A program made the position numbers and the translations under genes. 64,000 bases of DNA from Desulfovibrio litoralis DSM 11393. GTDB taxonomy: Bacteria > Desulfobacterota > Desulfovibrionia > Desulfovibrionales > Desulfovibrionaceae. Where the stretch lies: the NCBI RefSeq assembly GCF_900143255.1, contig NZ_FRDI01000015.1, positions 1 through 64,000 on the forward strand, in the 5' to 3' direction. Below the pieces are notes generated by a model. It was not told where the DNA came from. It worked only from the letters and a program-made list of their open reading frames with translations, and did no database searches. Positions 27,048-35,672 of the stretch are shown one piece after another; the stretch's first letter is position 1; the number at the start of each line of letters is the position of its first letter.

Positions 27048-28013
27048 ATGAAAGAATTACTTGCTAAGATTTATCAAAAACTAACGTTGAATAATATAAT
27101 GATATTCTTCCTTATATCACTTTTTGGAGTTTATATGATTTATACTCATGCTACAACTATTAGCCTTAAAGACATTACCCCCGAACAACTTAGTGCAAAC
27201 CCAGAGCTACTTAATGGTAAGACTTTAAAAGGTAGTGTTAGCTATCGTAACGGTGTTCTTGTCTATTTTAAAGACTTGCATATAGAAAATATTACTTTAA
27301 AAGATGTAACTTTTGAAGATGTTATTTTGGATGCGGCTAGTTTTAAAAATGTTATTTTTGATAACTGTACCTTTTCGGGGTTTCATGTTGAAGACAGCAT
27401 TTTTGAAAGAGTTTGGTTTAATGGTGGAATAATGAAGCCATCTGTGAATAATTTCAAGACTAGAGTAGAAGGTTGTAGATTAAAAGATGTTTTTTTTGAT
27501 GGAACACATTTTAATGGAGCAAAACTGGCTGTCGGTGGTGGGGGGGGGATTATTAAATTTAAAAATACAAAGCGTGATAAAACATCTCATTTTGGTACAA
27601 GGAATTCCCACCTTATTCTAGAAAATATTCAAAGCGATGCAAACAGTAGTTGGGATAACATTGGTGAACCGCTCAGTTTACATATTAAAAACTCTAAATT
27701 TACTAACGGTGGGATAATAGGCGGAGGGGTTGATAGCCTTTATATAGAAAATTCAGAGCTTAGTGATGTTGTACCGGCGGCGAAACAGGGGGTAATCACT
27801 AATTGTATTATTAATGGTCTTAGAATGGCTAATGGTGTTTTTTATTTAGTCAATAATACTTATGGTCAAAAAGGTAAGGCAGCGGGAATTTCTATAGTGA
27901 AAAGAAGTTTAGATGTTCCAACTCACGCCTATATTTTAGGCGACCCGAATAAAGTTAATCGAGTAAATATGGATATAGGGGGGGGGCAACTGTTTATAAT
28001 ATGGATATGCTGA
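27048..28013 (+). CDS. Membrane-anchored pentapeptide-like protein, 5' part (OFF frame)
   Basis: This 321-residue product has an N-terminal membrane anchor (IMIFFLISLFGVYMIYTH). A region of pentapeptide-like F/V/L-centred repeats follows (ITLKDVTFEDVILDAASFKNVIFDNCTFSGF), predicting a right-handed beta-helix outside the inner membrane. A run of nine Gs at 27978-27986 ends the frame: after GGG the translation leaves the conserved path and stops within 8 codons. One added base (or two removed) would fuse it to the ORF at 28001-28402, giving about 451 residues, close to the 447 of the intact paralogue at 31176-32519. A second G9 tract (27540-27548) is in frame here. The gene is best read as phase-variable and currently off. 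Confidence 0.8.
   Translation: MKELLAKIYQKLTLNNIMIFFLISLFGVYMIYTHATTISLKDITPEQLSANPELLNGKTLKGSVSYRNGVLVYFKDLHIENITLKDVTFEDVILDAASFKNVIFDNCTFSGFHVEDSIFERVWFNGGIMKPSVNNFKTRVEGCRLKDVFFDGTHFNGAKLAVGGGGGIIKFKNTKRDKTSHFGTRNSHLILENIQSDANSSWDNIGEPLSLHIKNSKFTNGGIIGGGVDSLYIENSELSDVVPAAKQGVITNCIINGLRMANGVFYLVNNTYGQKGKAAGISIVKRSLDVPTHAYILGDPNKVNRVNMDIGGGQLFIIWIC
27540..27548 (+). repeat. Poly-G tract (G9), in frame
   Basis: Nine consecutive Gs lie within the 27048 gene, encoding part of a Gly run (VGGGGGII). It is rare in such AT-rich DNA and prone to slipped-strand mispairing; the current length keeps the frame open. Confidence 0.9.
27978..27986 (+). repeat. Poly-G tract (G9), frame-breaking
   Basis: Nine Gs mark the point where the first ORF diverges from its paralogue. 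G10 (or G7) would read through into the downstream ORF; G9 gives an early stop. This is the expected switch position of a contingency gene. Confidence 0.9.
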
Positions 28014-28402
28014 GTTTGAGAATGAATGGCGTAACTTATGATTGGCGCGATTTAGAAAAACTGGGGCTATCCAAAAAGTTGAAAGTATTTATTCCCATAT
28101 CCGAAGCGAGCTTTAAAAACGTAACTATTCGTGGTGGCGATTGGAAAAACCTTGAATTGCTAGGTGGTAAGTGGGAAAACGTAAATATTTATCCTGAAAT
28201 AAATATGGATAACGCCTCAATAGATAACGTTAAAGCCTATAACGTAAATTACCCTGAAGGTGCCCCATTTAGAGGAACACCCACAGGCAAAACCACAATA
28301 AACGTTAGCAAAACTCCACTCGACTGGCCGGAGATTCATGTCCCAACCTTCGAAGAACTCGGCTTTAACAGAGAATTACCAGAAATCACCGGTAAGCCGT
28401 AA
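28001..28402 (+). CDS. 3' part of the phase-variable surface protein
   Basis: The 133 codons continue the paralogue's C-terminal half: beta-helix repeats (ASFKNVTIRGGDWKNLELLGGKWENV), then a conserved tail ending TPLDWPEIHVPTFEELGF. It has no ribosome-binding site of its own. It is read here as the rest of the 27048 gene after the G9 switch, and not as an independent gene. The in-frame continuation after a G10 tract would be GGGATVYNMDMLSLRM. Confidence 0.75.
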   Translation: MDMLSLRMNGVTYDWRDLEKLGLSKKLKVFIPISEASFKNVTIRGGDWKNLELLGGKWENVNIYPEINMDNASIDNVKAYNVNYPEGAPFRGTPTGKTTINVSKTPLDWPEIHVPTFEELGFNRELPEITGKP

Positions 28403-28435
28403 AAGCTAAGTAAAAAAGTAAAAAAATTAAATATC

Positions 28436-28825
28436 TTGAGTGGTGAAAAAGATAAGCAAATTAAGTCAATAGTAGAAGATGTCAAACACGCAAGTAATTG
28501 GCTTGATACCTTGCAAAAGGAATATGGACACCACGTTATGGATGACAGCTACGAAAATAGTGAATATTCTTGGAAACATAAAGGAACATCAACTACATTT
28601 GGAAACGACATTGAAAAAAATAAAGCTGATCTAGCCTCCATAATAAATAAGCTCATGCTAGGTAAAGAGAAAGGAAAAATTGAATTTGATCTTATGCAGT
28701 ATTGGAAAGGTTCTCTTTCTGTAAGAGTTATAGAACACATGCGAGCTAGTAATGATGAAGTGCGTGGAGCAATTTGGCTATCTCGTATGAAATTTAAACT
28801 AAAACTTATGAAGGAAAAATCATGA
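28436..28825 (+). CDS. Hypothetical protein upstream of lipoprotein
   Basis: This 129-residue, highly charged soluble protein of unknown function starts at a TTG without a good ribosome-binding site. It is probably translated by coupling from upstream or from a later start. It overlaps the lipoprotein gene by 4 bp (ATGA). Its last 28 codons recur in damaged form at 29320-29412 ahead of the second lipoprotein, showing that gene and lipoprotein were duplicated together. No motif is recognised. Confidence 0.5.
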   Translation: MSGEKDKQIKSIVEDVKHASNWLDTLQKEYGHHVMDDSYENSEYSWKHKGTSTTFGNDIEKNKADLASIINKLMLGKEKGKIEFDLMQYWKGSLSVRVIEHMRASNDEVRGAIWLSRMKFKLKLMKEKS

Positions 28826-29313
28826 AAATAATCAAAATAGTATTTTTATTCATACTAACACTGGCAACCGTAGGATGCTCTATTAAAAGTAGGTCCAGGT
28901 TTCCACCCGACGAAGAAGTTAGCGTGATCAACAGATGTTCCGAAGTGTATACCTATAGCATGGAGGCTCCAGAAATGACAGGAGTATTTATCTCCGTTGA
29001 TAATAGTGATAATCTTTTTTCAGGGATTGAATATACTGTGCAACCTCACAGCCCTTCTAACCATAAAAATTTTGACAAAACCAAATCATCGAATATTGCT
29101 GATCTCATCAACGGTAAAAAATTTACCTTGACGATAAAAAAAGATGGAAAAGTAGTTCGAACATACACAGAGAGGGTTTTTCAAAATGCTCCAAGATATA
29201 TTGATCAATCCATAACGTATTCTAAATATATCGACGATTTCATAGTGTTAAAATATTTAGGTAATGTTACTAGATCTCGTTTCGATATTATTTTTTGTGG
29301 CTCTTCTAATTGA
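28822..29313 (+). CDS. Lipoprotein, tandem copy 1
   Basis: This 163-residue protein has a type II signal peptide (MKIIKIVFLFILTLATVGC; lipobox ATVGC, Cys19), so it should be lipid-anchored in the envelope. The mature part has two conserved cysteines (NRCSEVYTYSM and IIFCGSS) that could form a disulfide, and the segment DLINGKKFTLTIKKDGKVVRTYTE shared with copy 2. Function unknown. Confidence 0.75.
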   Translation: MKIIKIVFLFILTLATVGCSIKSRSRFPPDEEVSVINRCSEVYTYSMEAPEMTGVFISVDNSDNLFSGIEYTVQPHSPSNHKNFDKTKSSNIADLINGKKFTLTIKKDGKVVRTYTERVFQNAPRYIDQSITYSKYIDDFIVLKYLGNVTRSRFDIIFCGSSN

Positions 29314-29319
29314 TTATGA

Positions 29320-29412
29320 AGGTCATCAAACCAGTCTTAATGATGAAGTGTGTAGAGCAATTTGGCTATCTCGTATGCAATTTAAACTAAAACTTATGAA
29401 AGAGACATCATG
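29320..29412 (+). pseudogene. Duplicated 3' end of the 28436 gene
   Basis: The segment encodes DEVCRAIWLSRMQFKLKLMKETS, matching the end of the 129-residue protein with two changes, and again overlaps the following lipoprotein ATG. The 5' part of the gene is missing. It is the scar of a tandem duplication. Confidence 0.75.
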
Positions 29413-29919
29413 AAGATCATCAAAATAGTATTTTTATTCATACTGGCACTGGCAACCGTAGGATGTCCTATAGAAAGAGGACTAAATCAAGAGAGTTGCC
29501 CAACGGGAGGCATTGGAATAGATAACAGATGTGATCAAGCATATACTTATAGTATGATGGCACCAGACATGACTGGAGCATTCTATACCCCTGATGGTGA
29601 TATTTTTTTTTCAGGCATGGAATATACAGCTCATTTGCAGTCTGGCAGTAATGAGTTATTTGAAACTTATAACGAAATACAATCATCGATTTTTGCTGAC
29701 CTCATCAACGGTAAAAAATTTATCTTGACAATAAAAAAAGATGGAAAAGTAATTCGTACATATACAGAGAGTGTTTTTCGCAACACTGTTAAACAAACTA
29801 ATGAGAATGGCTTTGTTGATTACATATATACCGATGATTTCATCGAAATAACACATGGTTCTGGTTACCTATTTATTGTTCTTTGTGGCGGAAGCGATTA
29901 TGCCACCAACAAGCCATGA
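29410..29919 (+). CDS. Lipoprotein, tandem copy 2
   Basis: This 169-residue paralogue of the preceding lipoprotein has a near-identical signal peptide (ATVGC lipobox). The two envelope cysteines are conserved (NRCDQAYTYSM, IVLCGGS), as is the core DLINGKKFILTIKKDGKVIRTYTE. Sequence between these blocks has diverged strongly, suggesting diversifying pressure on the exposed part. Function unknown. Confidence 0.75.
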   Translation: MKIIKIVFLFILALATVGCPIERGLNQESCPTGGIGIDNRCDQAYTYSMMAPDMTGAFYTPDGDIFFSGMEYTAHLQSGSNELFETYNEIQSSIFADLINGKKFILTIKKDGKVIRTYTESVFRNTVKQTNENGFVDYIYTDDFIEITHGSGYLFIVLCGGSDYATNKP

Positions 29920-30086
29920 TATATTCCCAAAAATTTAAAAGATACGCTGAGTGAACAAAAACATGACTCAGAATAAACTGTGTAAGGAGCTATTTTAATT
30001 TTCTAATTGAGTAAGTCTTATAGCTTAGACTGCTTGTATTATATAAAAGAATAGAAGAATAACTACCTAAATAAATAGGAGTATTT

Positions 30087-31088
30087 ATGTTTAAACTATT
30101 ACGATTGCTTTCTTTGATAATCTTATGTTGTTTTTCAAGTGTGAGCTATGTACGAGCGGGTTCAGGCAACTCAATTGTAAATGGGAGAGTTGCAAACATT
30201 GCATCTGTCAATCAAGGAGGAGATTTAATAAGCAAAATTGGTCTTTTAAAAAACATTTTTTCTGTTGTTACAATGGGAAATGGGTATCGTACAACCTTTT
30301 TTGGTCTTATGAGTGGAGGTAACTCAAACTATGGTGCTGAATCTCACATTGACTTAGATGCTCTGGCTATTCTTACTGGTTTAACTGAAGGTATTGCTAC
30401 TCCAGTTGGAGTAGTTGAATTGAGTGCATTCTTTGAAAAAGGACAAGGCTCATATTCCCATTCTGAAGGAGCATTAGCACTTACGGAAAGTGGTGATACA
30501 AATTATCATGGAGGTGGCATTATGGGGCGTTATTATCCAAAGTGTATTATCCCACTATATATAGAGAGTTCCTTTCGCAAGGGGCAATCCGAAACAAAGT
30601 TTTCAGGAAAGTATGCAAATGGAGAAAGAGCATTTTCTAGTTTTGAAGTAGAAACTCCGTACCATGGAGTACATGGTCAGCTAGGTCTTTTATTTGGCTC
30701 AAATAAAATGACAATAGATGTTTCAACAGCATATATATGGACACACTTTGATGATTCAACCGCAGTGTCTTCTAACGAAAAGATACTATTTGCTCCTATT
30801 GATTCACATCGTTGGCGCAGTGGTGTGAAGGGAACATTTAATGGTTCACCTTTTGACACTTATGCGGGAGCGTATTTTGAACATGAGTTTAACGGAAAAT
30901 CTCGTGTAAATATGAATGGGCAGAAATTTAATGGAACATCTTTAATTGGTAGCACTGCAATAGGAGAATTTGGCGTAATATTTTTGGTTGCGAGACCAAT
31001 GAGTCTTTCTGTTGATGCAGGAGTTAAGGGATATACAGGGATGCGTGAAGGAGTAGAAGGCTCTTTACAAATAAATTTTTCATTTTAA
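30087..31088 (+). CDS. Autotransporter beta-barrel protein without passenger
   Basis: This 333-residue protein has a signal peptide (MFKLLRLLSLIILCCFSSVSYVRA) directly followed by a short linker (ANIASVNQGGDLISKIG) and an autotransporter barrel. It is homologous to the C-terminus of the 1093-residue protein (compare ESGDTNYHGGGIMGRYY and the end YTGMREGVEGSLQINFSF). The terminal Phe and alternating strands fit an outer-membrane beta-barrel. No passenger domain is present, so it may be a pore, a decayed adhesin or a spare barrel for recombination with the large gene. Confidence 0.85.
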   Translation: MFKLLRLLSLIILCCFSSVSYVRAGSGNSIVNGRVANIASVNQGGDLISKIGLLKNIFSVVTMGNGYRTTFFGLMSGGNSNYGAESHIDLDALAILTGLTEGIATPVGVVELSAFFEKGQGSYSHSEGALALTESGDTNYHGGGIMGRYYPKCIIPLYIESSFRKGQSETKFSGKYANGERAFSSFEVETPYHGVHGQLGLLFGSNKMTIDVSTAYIWTHFDDSTAVSSNEKILFAPIDSHRWRSGVKGTFNGSPFDTYAGAYFEHEFNGKSRVNMNGQKFNGTSLIGSTAIGEFGVIFLVARPMSLSVDAGVKGYTGMREGVEGSLQINFSF

Positions 31089-31175
31089 GATTAACAGAAT
31101 ATGCGATTTATTAAGAAAAAGTTAAGATAAATACATATCATATTACTTGCTATTACAACCCAAACAGGAGCCTTT

Positions 31176-32519
31176 ATGTTTAAAACTAAACTAAAATTAC
31201 GCTGGATTATCATCGCTGTTTTAGCTTTAATAGGAGTATACTATATGTACGAGCAGTATAGAACCATTAGGCTTAGCCCGGAGGAAATAATAGCTAACCC
31301 CTCTATACTGAATGGGGCGATTATGACGGGCGCAGTCTACAAGGGCTTAGTGCTTAAAGACGTTACCCTAACGGGGACTAAATTTACAAAGATTATTCTG
31401 GAAAAACCCGTCTTTGAAAATGTGGTCTTTATAGACGCAAAATTTGACGACATGAATATGAAGAATGTTCAATTTAAAAATGTCCAATTTAAAGACTGTA
31501 CTTTTATTACCGCCCAAATAAGTAACGGTGATTTTAGCGAGGTGAGTTTTAAAGGGGGTAGTTTTTCTTATCGGGGTGATATCAATAGCCGTAAAAGAGA
31601 TTATAGTAGCTATATTATGGGGGTAGGTTGCGATAAGGTACTCTTTGATGCGGTAGCCATGAATTCTGTCTCGATGAACGGTATGGAAGGTTCTATAACC
31701 TTTAAAAATATGCATAATATCAAAAAAGATGACTCAAGTTCTGTTATTAATGGTAATAAACTTACCCTCCGTATCGATAATTGTACCGCCGACGGTTTTA
31801 CCTTTTCCGCCATGTTTGAAGGCTCAACCGCTTATGTTACCAACAGCACCTTTAAAAACTCTGCTTTTGTCGGGGAAAATAGTAAAGCGATGTATTTTGA
31901 AAACTGTAAAATATTAGACGGTACAGAGATACACGATGCTGGAACTCTAGTCATAAAAAATAGTACGGTTTCCGGAGCTTTTAGTGGTAAAGGTAACTGG
32001 TATTTTGAGGGCTGTGAGTTTGTATTAGATAGAAGCAGAGCAAAACTTGTAGATATGGTATATGAAGTTAGTTCCACTTTTGAAGGAGATAAAGACAGCC
32101 ACGCTTTTGTTTTAGGTAGTAAAACCAAAGCCCCTTGGTTAAGTGTAAGAGGGGGGGGGGCTGTTGATATGTATAACATGAATATTGAAAATTTTAGACT
32201 TATTGATTGGGCATCAGCTTTAGAGGTTAATCTTAGAAATGTCGCTATTTATGGCGGTGATTTTGGTAGTGAAAGTAAGTATTACAAACTCAAGATGAAA
32301 GGCGGAAAATGGGAAAATGTCCAAATGTATCCCGAAGTAAACATTAACGAACATACCGACCTTGGCGAGCTTAAAACTTATAACTTAACCTTTCCTAACG
32401 GCAACCCTTGGCGAGGCACTGGACAGGTTAAAACAATACCCGTTAAAACCCCCTTTGACTGGCCGGAAATTCATGTCCCAACTCCAACAGAAATGGGCTT
32501 AAAAGATACGCTTGAGTAA
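31176..32519 (+). CDS. Membrane-anchored pentapeptide-like protein (ON frame)
   Basis: This 447-residue paralogue of the 27048 gene has a membrane anchor (WIIIAVLALIGVYYMYEQY), then beta-helix repeats (LKDVTLTGTKFTKIILEKPVFENVVFIDAKF). The conserved tail TPFDWPEIHVPTPTEMGL is the likely family signature. A G10 tract (32151-32160) encodes Gly in SVRGGGAVDMYN and is in frame, so this copy is on. AGGAG precedes the ATG. The 45 bp upstream are repeated at 32521-32577, ahead of a truncated further copy. Confidence 0.8.
   Translation: MFKTKLKLRWIIIAVLALIGVYYMYEQYRTIRLSPEEIIANPSILNGAIMTGAVYKGLVLKDVTLTGTKFTKIILEKPVFENVVFIDAKFDDMNMKNVQFKNVQFKDCTFITAQISNGDFSEVSFKGGSFSYRGDINSRKRDYSSYIMGVGCDKVLFDAVAMNSVSMNGMEGSITFKNMHNIKKDDSSSVINGNKLTLRIDNCTADGFTFSAMFEGSTAYVTNSTFKNSAFVGENSKAMYFENCKILDGTEIHDAGTLVIKNSTVSGAFSGKGNWYFEGCEFVLDRSRAKLVDMVYEVSSTFEGDKDSHAFVLGSKTKAPWLSVRGGGAVDMYNMNIENFRLIDWASALEVNLRNVAIYGGDFGSESKYYKLKMKGGKWENVQMYPEVNINEHTDLGELKTYNLTFPNGNPWRGTGQVKTIPVKTPFDWPEIHVPTPTEMGLKDTLE
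32151..32160 (+). repeat. Poly-G tract (G10), in frame
   Basis: Ten Gs occur at the position homologous to the G9 switch of the 27048 gene. Here the frame is open. Loss or gain of one base would truncate the protein before its conserved C-terminal tail. Confidence 0.9.
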
Positions 32520-32520
32520 A

Positions 32521-32622
32521 CTTTTAAGATAAATACATATCATATTACTTTCTATTAAAACCAAACAGGAGCCTTTATGTTTAAAACGAAACTAAAGTTA
32601 AGCTGGAACCAGTTGTCCTGAA
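32521..32622 (+). pseudogene. Truncated start of a further family member
   Basis: The leader and first ten codons (ATG at 32578, MFKTKLKLSW) repeat those of the 31176 gene, including the AGGAG site. The frame then ends at TGA (32620-32622) where unrelated sequence begins. The following 380 bp (to 33000) hold only broken ORFs. Confidence 0.8.
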
Positions 32623-33015
32623 AATGATTGGAGCTTTTAGATTAGCAGATATATTTTCTCAACGTCGCCTAAAAAAGAATACAAATCTTGGTGTGATAAA
32701 CACGGCAATTACCTGGAAACTGTTAGACAAAAGGTTTGAAAAAAAAATGACTTTGTGGCGTAATCAAGTAGTAGAGTTTAGAATGAAAGCCTTTCCTGCC
32801 TTCATGATGTTCAAAATATTACTTTTTTCATTATGGTATACAATGATGAAAAAAGGACGCAAAACGTAGCTTTGAACGGGTCTTTAGTTATAGACAATAA
32901 TACATATATCAATTAGTTATTAAAATCATCAAAAACAAAATTCTGTTCTCTTTATAACCCTTATTCTTTTACTCTTTAAAAAATAATAACTGTTTTTTAA
33001 AAAATGGAGTTTAAA

Positions 33016-33573
33016 ATGTATATCACTTTAATTTTACTTATTTCTTTGCCTATTATACTTGTTTTGCTTGCTATTTATATATACAACAGCATGATAAGAA
33101 AAGACCGACTAGCAAAAGAAGCATGGCACGGCATAGATGTGCAGCTTAAACGTCGCTATGATCTTATACCCAATCTGGTTGAAACTGTAAAAGGTTATGC
33201 CAAACATGAAAGTGGTACTCTAGAAGAAGTTATAAAGCTAAGAAACTCCATAAGCATGAACACGCCAATAGATGGTCAGTTACAAAAGCAAAACTTGCTT
33301 TCCGGCATGCTTAAAAGTGTGTTTGCACTAGCTGAAAACTACCCAGATCTAAAAGCCAATACTAATTTTATTGAGTTACAGAATTCACTTAACGACATTG
33401 AAGATAATTTACAAGACGCAAGGCGTTATTATAACGCTACGGTTCGAGACTTCAACACCTTCATAAGTATATTCCCCAATAATCTGTTAGCTCAAAAATT
33501 TAAGTTTGAAGAAAAAGACTTTTTTATGCTTGAAGATGATTCTGAAAAGCAAACTCCCAAAATTACCTTCTAG
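33016..33573 (+). CDS. lemA: LemA family protein
   Basis: This 185-residue inner-membrane protein has an N-terminal anchor (ITLILLISLPIILVLLAIYIY) and the LemA core (AWHGIDVQLKRRYDLIPNLVETVKGYAKHE, RRYYNATVRDFN, FPNNLLAQKF). The helical domain should face the periplasm. ATG 33016 with GGAG 6 bp upstream is preferred over 33004. It sits 11 bp before a DUF2207 gene, a common pairing. The molecular role of LemA is poorly understood. Confidence 0.93.
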   Translation: MYITLILLISLPIILVLLAIYIYNSMIRKDRLAKEAWHGIDVQLKRRYDLIPNLVETVKGYAKHESGTLEEVIKLRNSISMNTPIDGQLQKQNLLSGMLKSVFALAENYPDLKANTNFIELQNSLNDIEDNLQDARRYYNATVRDFNTFISIFPNNLLAQKFKFEEKDFFMLEDDSEKQTPKITF

Positions 33574-33584
33574 GCCGTATTGTA

Positions 33585-35492
33585 ATGAAAAAAATAATAA
33601 CATTTTATTTTATATTTTTAACATGTTTGTTTGTTACACTTCCTGCCTTTGCTACTGAACGCATTACAAATTATAGCTCTGAAATATATGTTAATACTAA
33701 CGGTTCTATTGATGTTACAGAAAATATAACATTCACAGTTGAAGGAAATAGAATACGTTTGGGAATTTTTAGAGACTTGCCTCGTTCTTATAAGATGTAT
33801 GGTAGAAAAGTTGATACTCCTGTAATAGTTCAATCTGTGATGCGAAACGGAGTATCGGAGAATTTTTGGGTAGAACAATCTGAAAACAACTTGCGTATTC
33901 TTACTGGAGCTGAACAAGATAGACCAGAAAACAGATTGCAACATGGCGAGCATACTTACACCATAAAGTGGTCTTCTCAAGGACATATCAGAAGTTTTAC
34001 AGATTATGATGAACTGTATTTTAATGTAACAGGAAACAACTGGGACTTTTTAATAGAAAATGCCACTGCTACTATTATTTTACCAAAAAATTTAAAAGTA
34101 AAACAAGATGCTGCTTATATAGGTTATACTGGATCAACCGAAAAATTTAGTGGGGTTATTGCACCAGATAACACTATTACCTTTACCTCGCCACGTTTGC
34201 TACACCCCACGGAAGGGTTAACTGTTGCCGTAGGTTTTGAGTCTGGCATTATACAAGGTACAATCAAAGAAAGTGCATATCTTTCTTTTGTCAACAAAAT
34301 TTTAGAACCATTTTATCCGTATCTTACACTTAATTCTTTCAATCTTTTAGTATCCGGACTTATATCATTAATTTTTTATCTGATTGTTTGGATAAAATAT
34401 GGCAAAGATGAATCACTAGGTGCGATCATGCCAGAGTTCACTCCACCTAAAGGAGTTTCACCCGCAGTTGCTGCAGTGATCTGGGAAGGAAGGTCATACG
34501 ATATTACTACGGTTTTGGCTGCAAGCATGGTAAATCTTGCCTCAAAAGGGTTTATTACAATTTCAGACCGCACCCTTATTAGAGACAAGAATAAAAATAT
34601 AGACACACTCCCCCCGGAAGAAAAAACCTTTATTACAACTGCCTTTAAATATACAGAGGCGATTGAAACAAAAACGTACTATGAACCCTTTAATGCAGCG
34701 GTAAACAACTATAACAAAGCTCTAAAGTCTATCTTTACACAGTATTTTATACAAAATAAAAAGATAGTTGCTTTTGCTATGCTTATACAGGCAGTGATAT
34801 TTATTGCTCTCTCCGTGATACTATCTTCTATGTCAGCATATTTACTTTTTGGTATTTTTTATATGCCATTTTTTTTGGCAATTTGGAATATAATAAAAAG
34901 AGTCTCATGGGAATCTAGAATCAAGATTATGATTATTATGTATTTCTTGATACAGTTCTTCGCCTTAGTTGTAAAATATGAAAATATGTTTAACGTTGCT
35001 AATATTGTTTTTTTTGCAATACTGACAAGTATAATGTTTATAAATTTTATTTTTTATTATCTTTTAGATAAGCCAACGCTGGAAGCCACACGAATACTAC
35101 AGCATCTTTCTGGACTGAAAATGTTTATGGAAGTAACCGACAAAGATAAATACAAACTTATAGACGTATCTGTTTTTGAAACCAATCTGCCATATGCAAT
35201 TATTTTTGGACTAGAAACAACATGGCTTTCTATATTTTTAGGAATCAACCCTGAGTATAACCCAAACTGGGAGAACAGCTCGCATAGCTTCATAAAAACT
35301 GGAAACTTCGACAACCTTCATTATGGCATAGATACAGCCAGAACAGAACCAACAAGCTATTCTTACGAATATTCAGGAAACAGTACCGGAGGTGGATCTA
35401 GTGGAAGTGGATTTAGTAGCTCAGGTTCTAGTGGAGGTGGTTTTTCTGGTGGTGGCTCTGGTGGTGGTGGCGGTGGCGGTGGCGGACGTTAA
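33585..35492 (+). CDS. DUF2207 membrane protein with Gly/Ser-rich tail
   Basis: This 635-residue protein has a signal peptide (residues 1-23), an extracytoplasmic DUF2207 domain (ITNYSSEIYVNTNGSIDVTENITF; GIFRDLPR), a membrane helix near residue 250, a cytoplasmic segment, and a pair of helices near 400-485. It ends in a Gly/Ser-rich low-complexity tail, as many family members do. It is coupled to lemA and probably forms a membrane complex with it. No catalytic residues are recognised. Confidence 0.9.
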   Translation: MKKIITFYFIFLTCLFVTLPAFATERITNYSSEIYVNTNGSIDVTENITFTVEGNRIRLGIFRDLPRSYKMYGRKVDTPVIVQSVMRNGVSENFWVEQSENNLRILTGAEQDRPENRLQHGEHTYTIKWSSQGHIRSFTDYDELYFNVTGNNWDFLIENATATIILPKNLKVKQDAAYIGYTGSTEKFSGVIAPDNTITFTSPRLLHPTEGLTVAVGFESGIIQGTIKESAYLSFVNKILEPFYPYLTLNSFNLLVSGLISLIFYLIVWIKYGKDESLGAIMPEFTPPKGVSPAVAAVIWEGRSYDITTVLAASMVNLASKGFITISDRTLIRDKNKNIDTLPPEEKTFITTAFKYTEAIETKTYYEPFNAAVNNYNKALKSIFTQYFIQNKKIVAFAMLIQAVIFIALSVILSSMSAYLLFGIFYMPFFLAIWNIIKRVSWESRIKIMIIMYFLIQFFALVVKYENMFNVANIVFFAILTSIMFINFIFYYLLDKPTLEATRILQHLSGLKMFMEVTDKDKYKLIDVSVFETNLPYAIIFGLETTWLSIFLGINPEYNPNWENSSHSFIKTGNFDNLHYGIDTARTEPTSYSYEYSGNSTGGGSSGSGFSSSGSSGGGFSGGGSGGGGGGGGGR

Positions 35493-35672
35493 AAACTGTC
35501 AAATACGTTTTTTCAGATTCTTCACTGGTATGGTAAAACAAATTGAATTAGTTCCTCTACACAAGGCAGGTAAAGATATTTTATATAACTGCTTTGCTCA
35601 ATAAGTAACAATTTCACTGTTGGGCTTAGGAGTTTTCACTTTCAAAATCACACAAAATTATAAGGTAAGAAT

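Noticed and set aside
32624..32869. 81-codon ORF after the truncated surface-gene copy
   Set aside because: There is no ribosome-binding site or recognisable domain. Another frame of the same DNA reads more protein-like but is broken by stops, so this is probably a decayed gene.
33618..33986. 122-codon minus-strand ORF inside the DUF2207 gene
   Set aside because: It is a shadow ORF in a well-supported gene; no motif or start signal.
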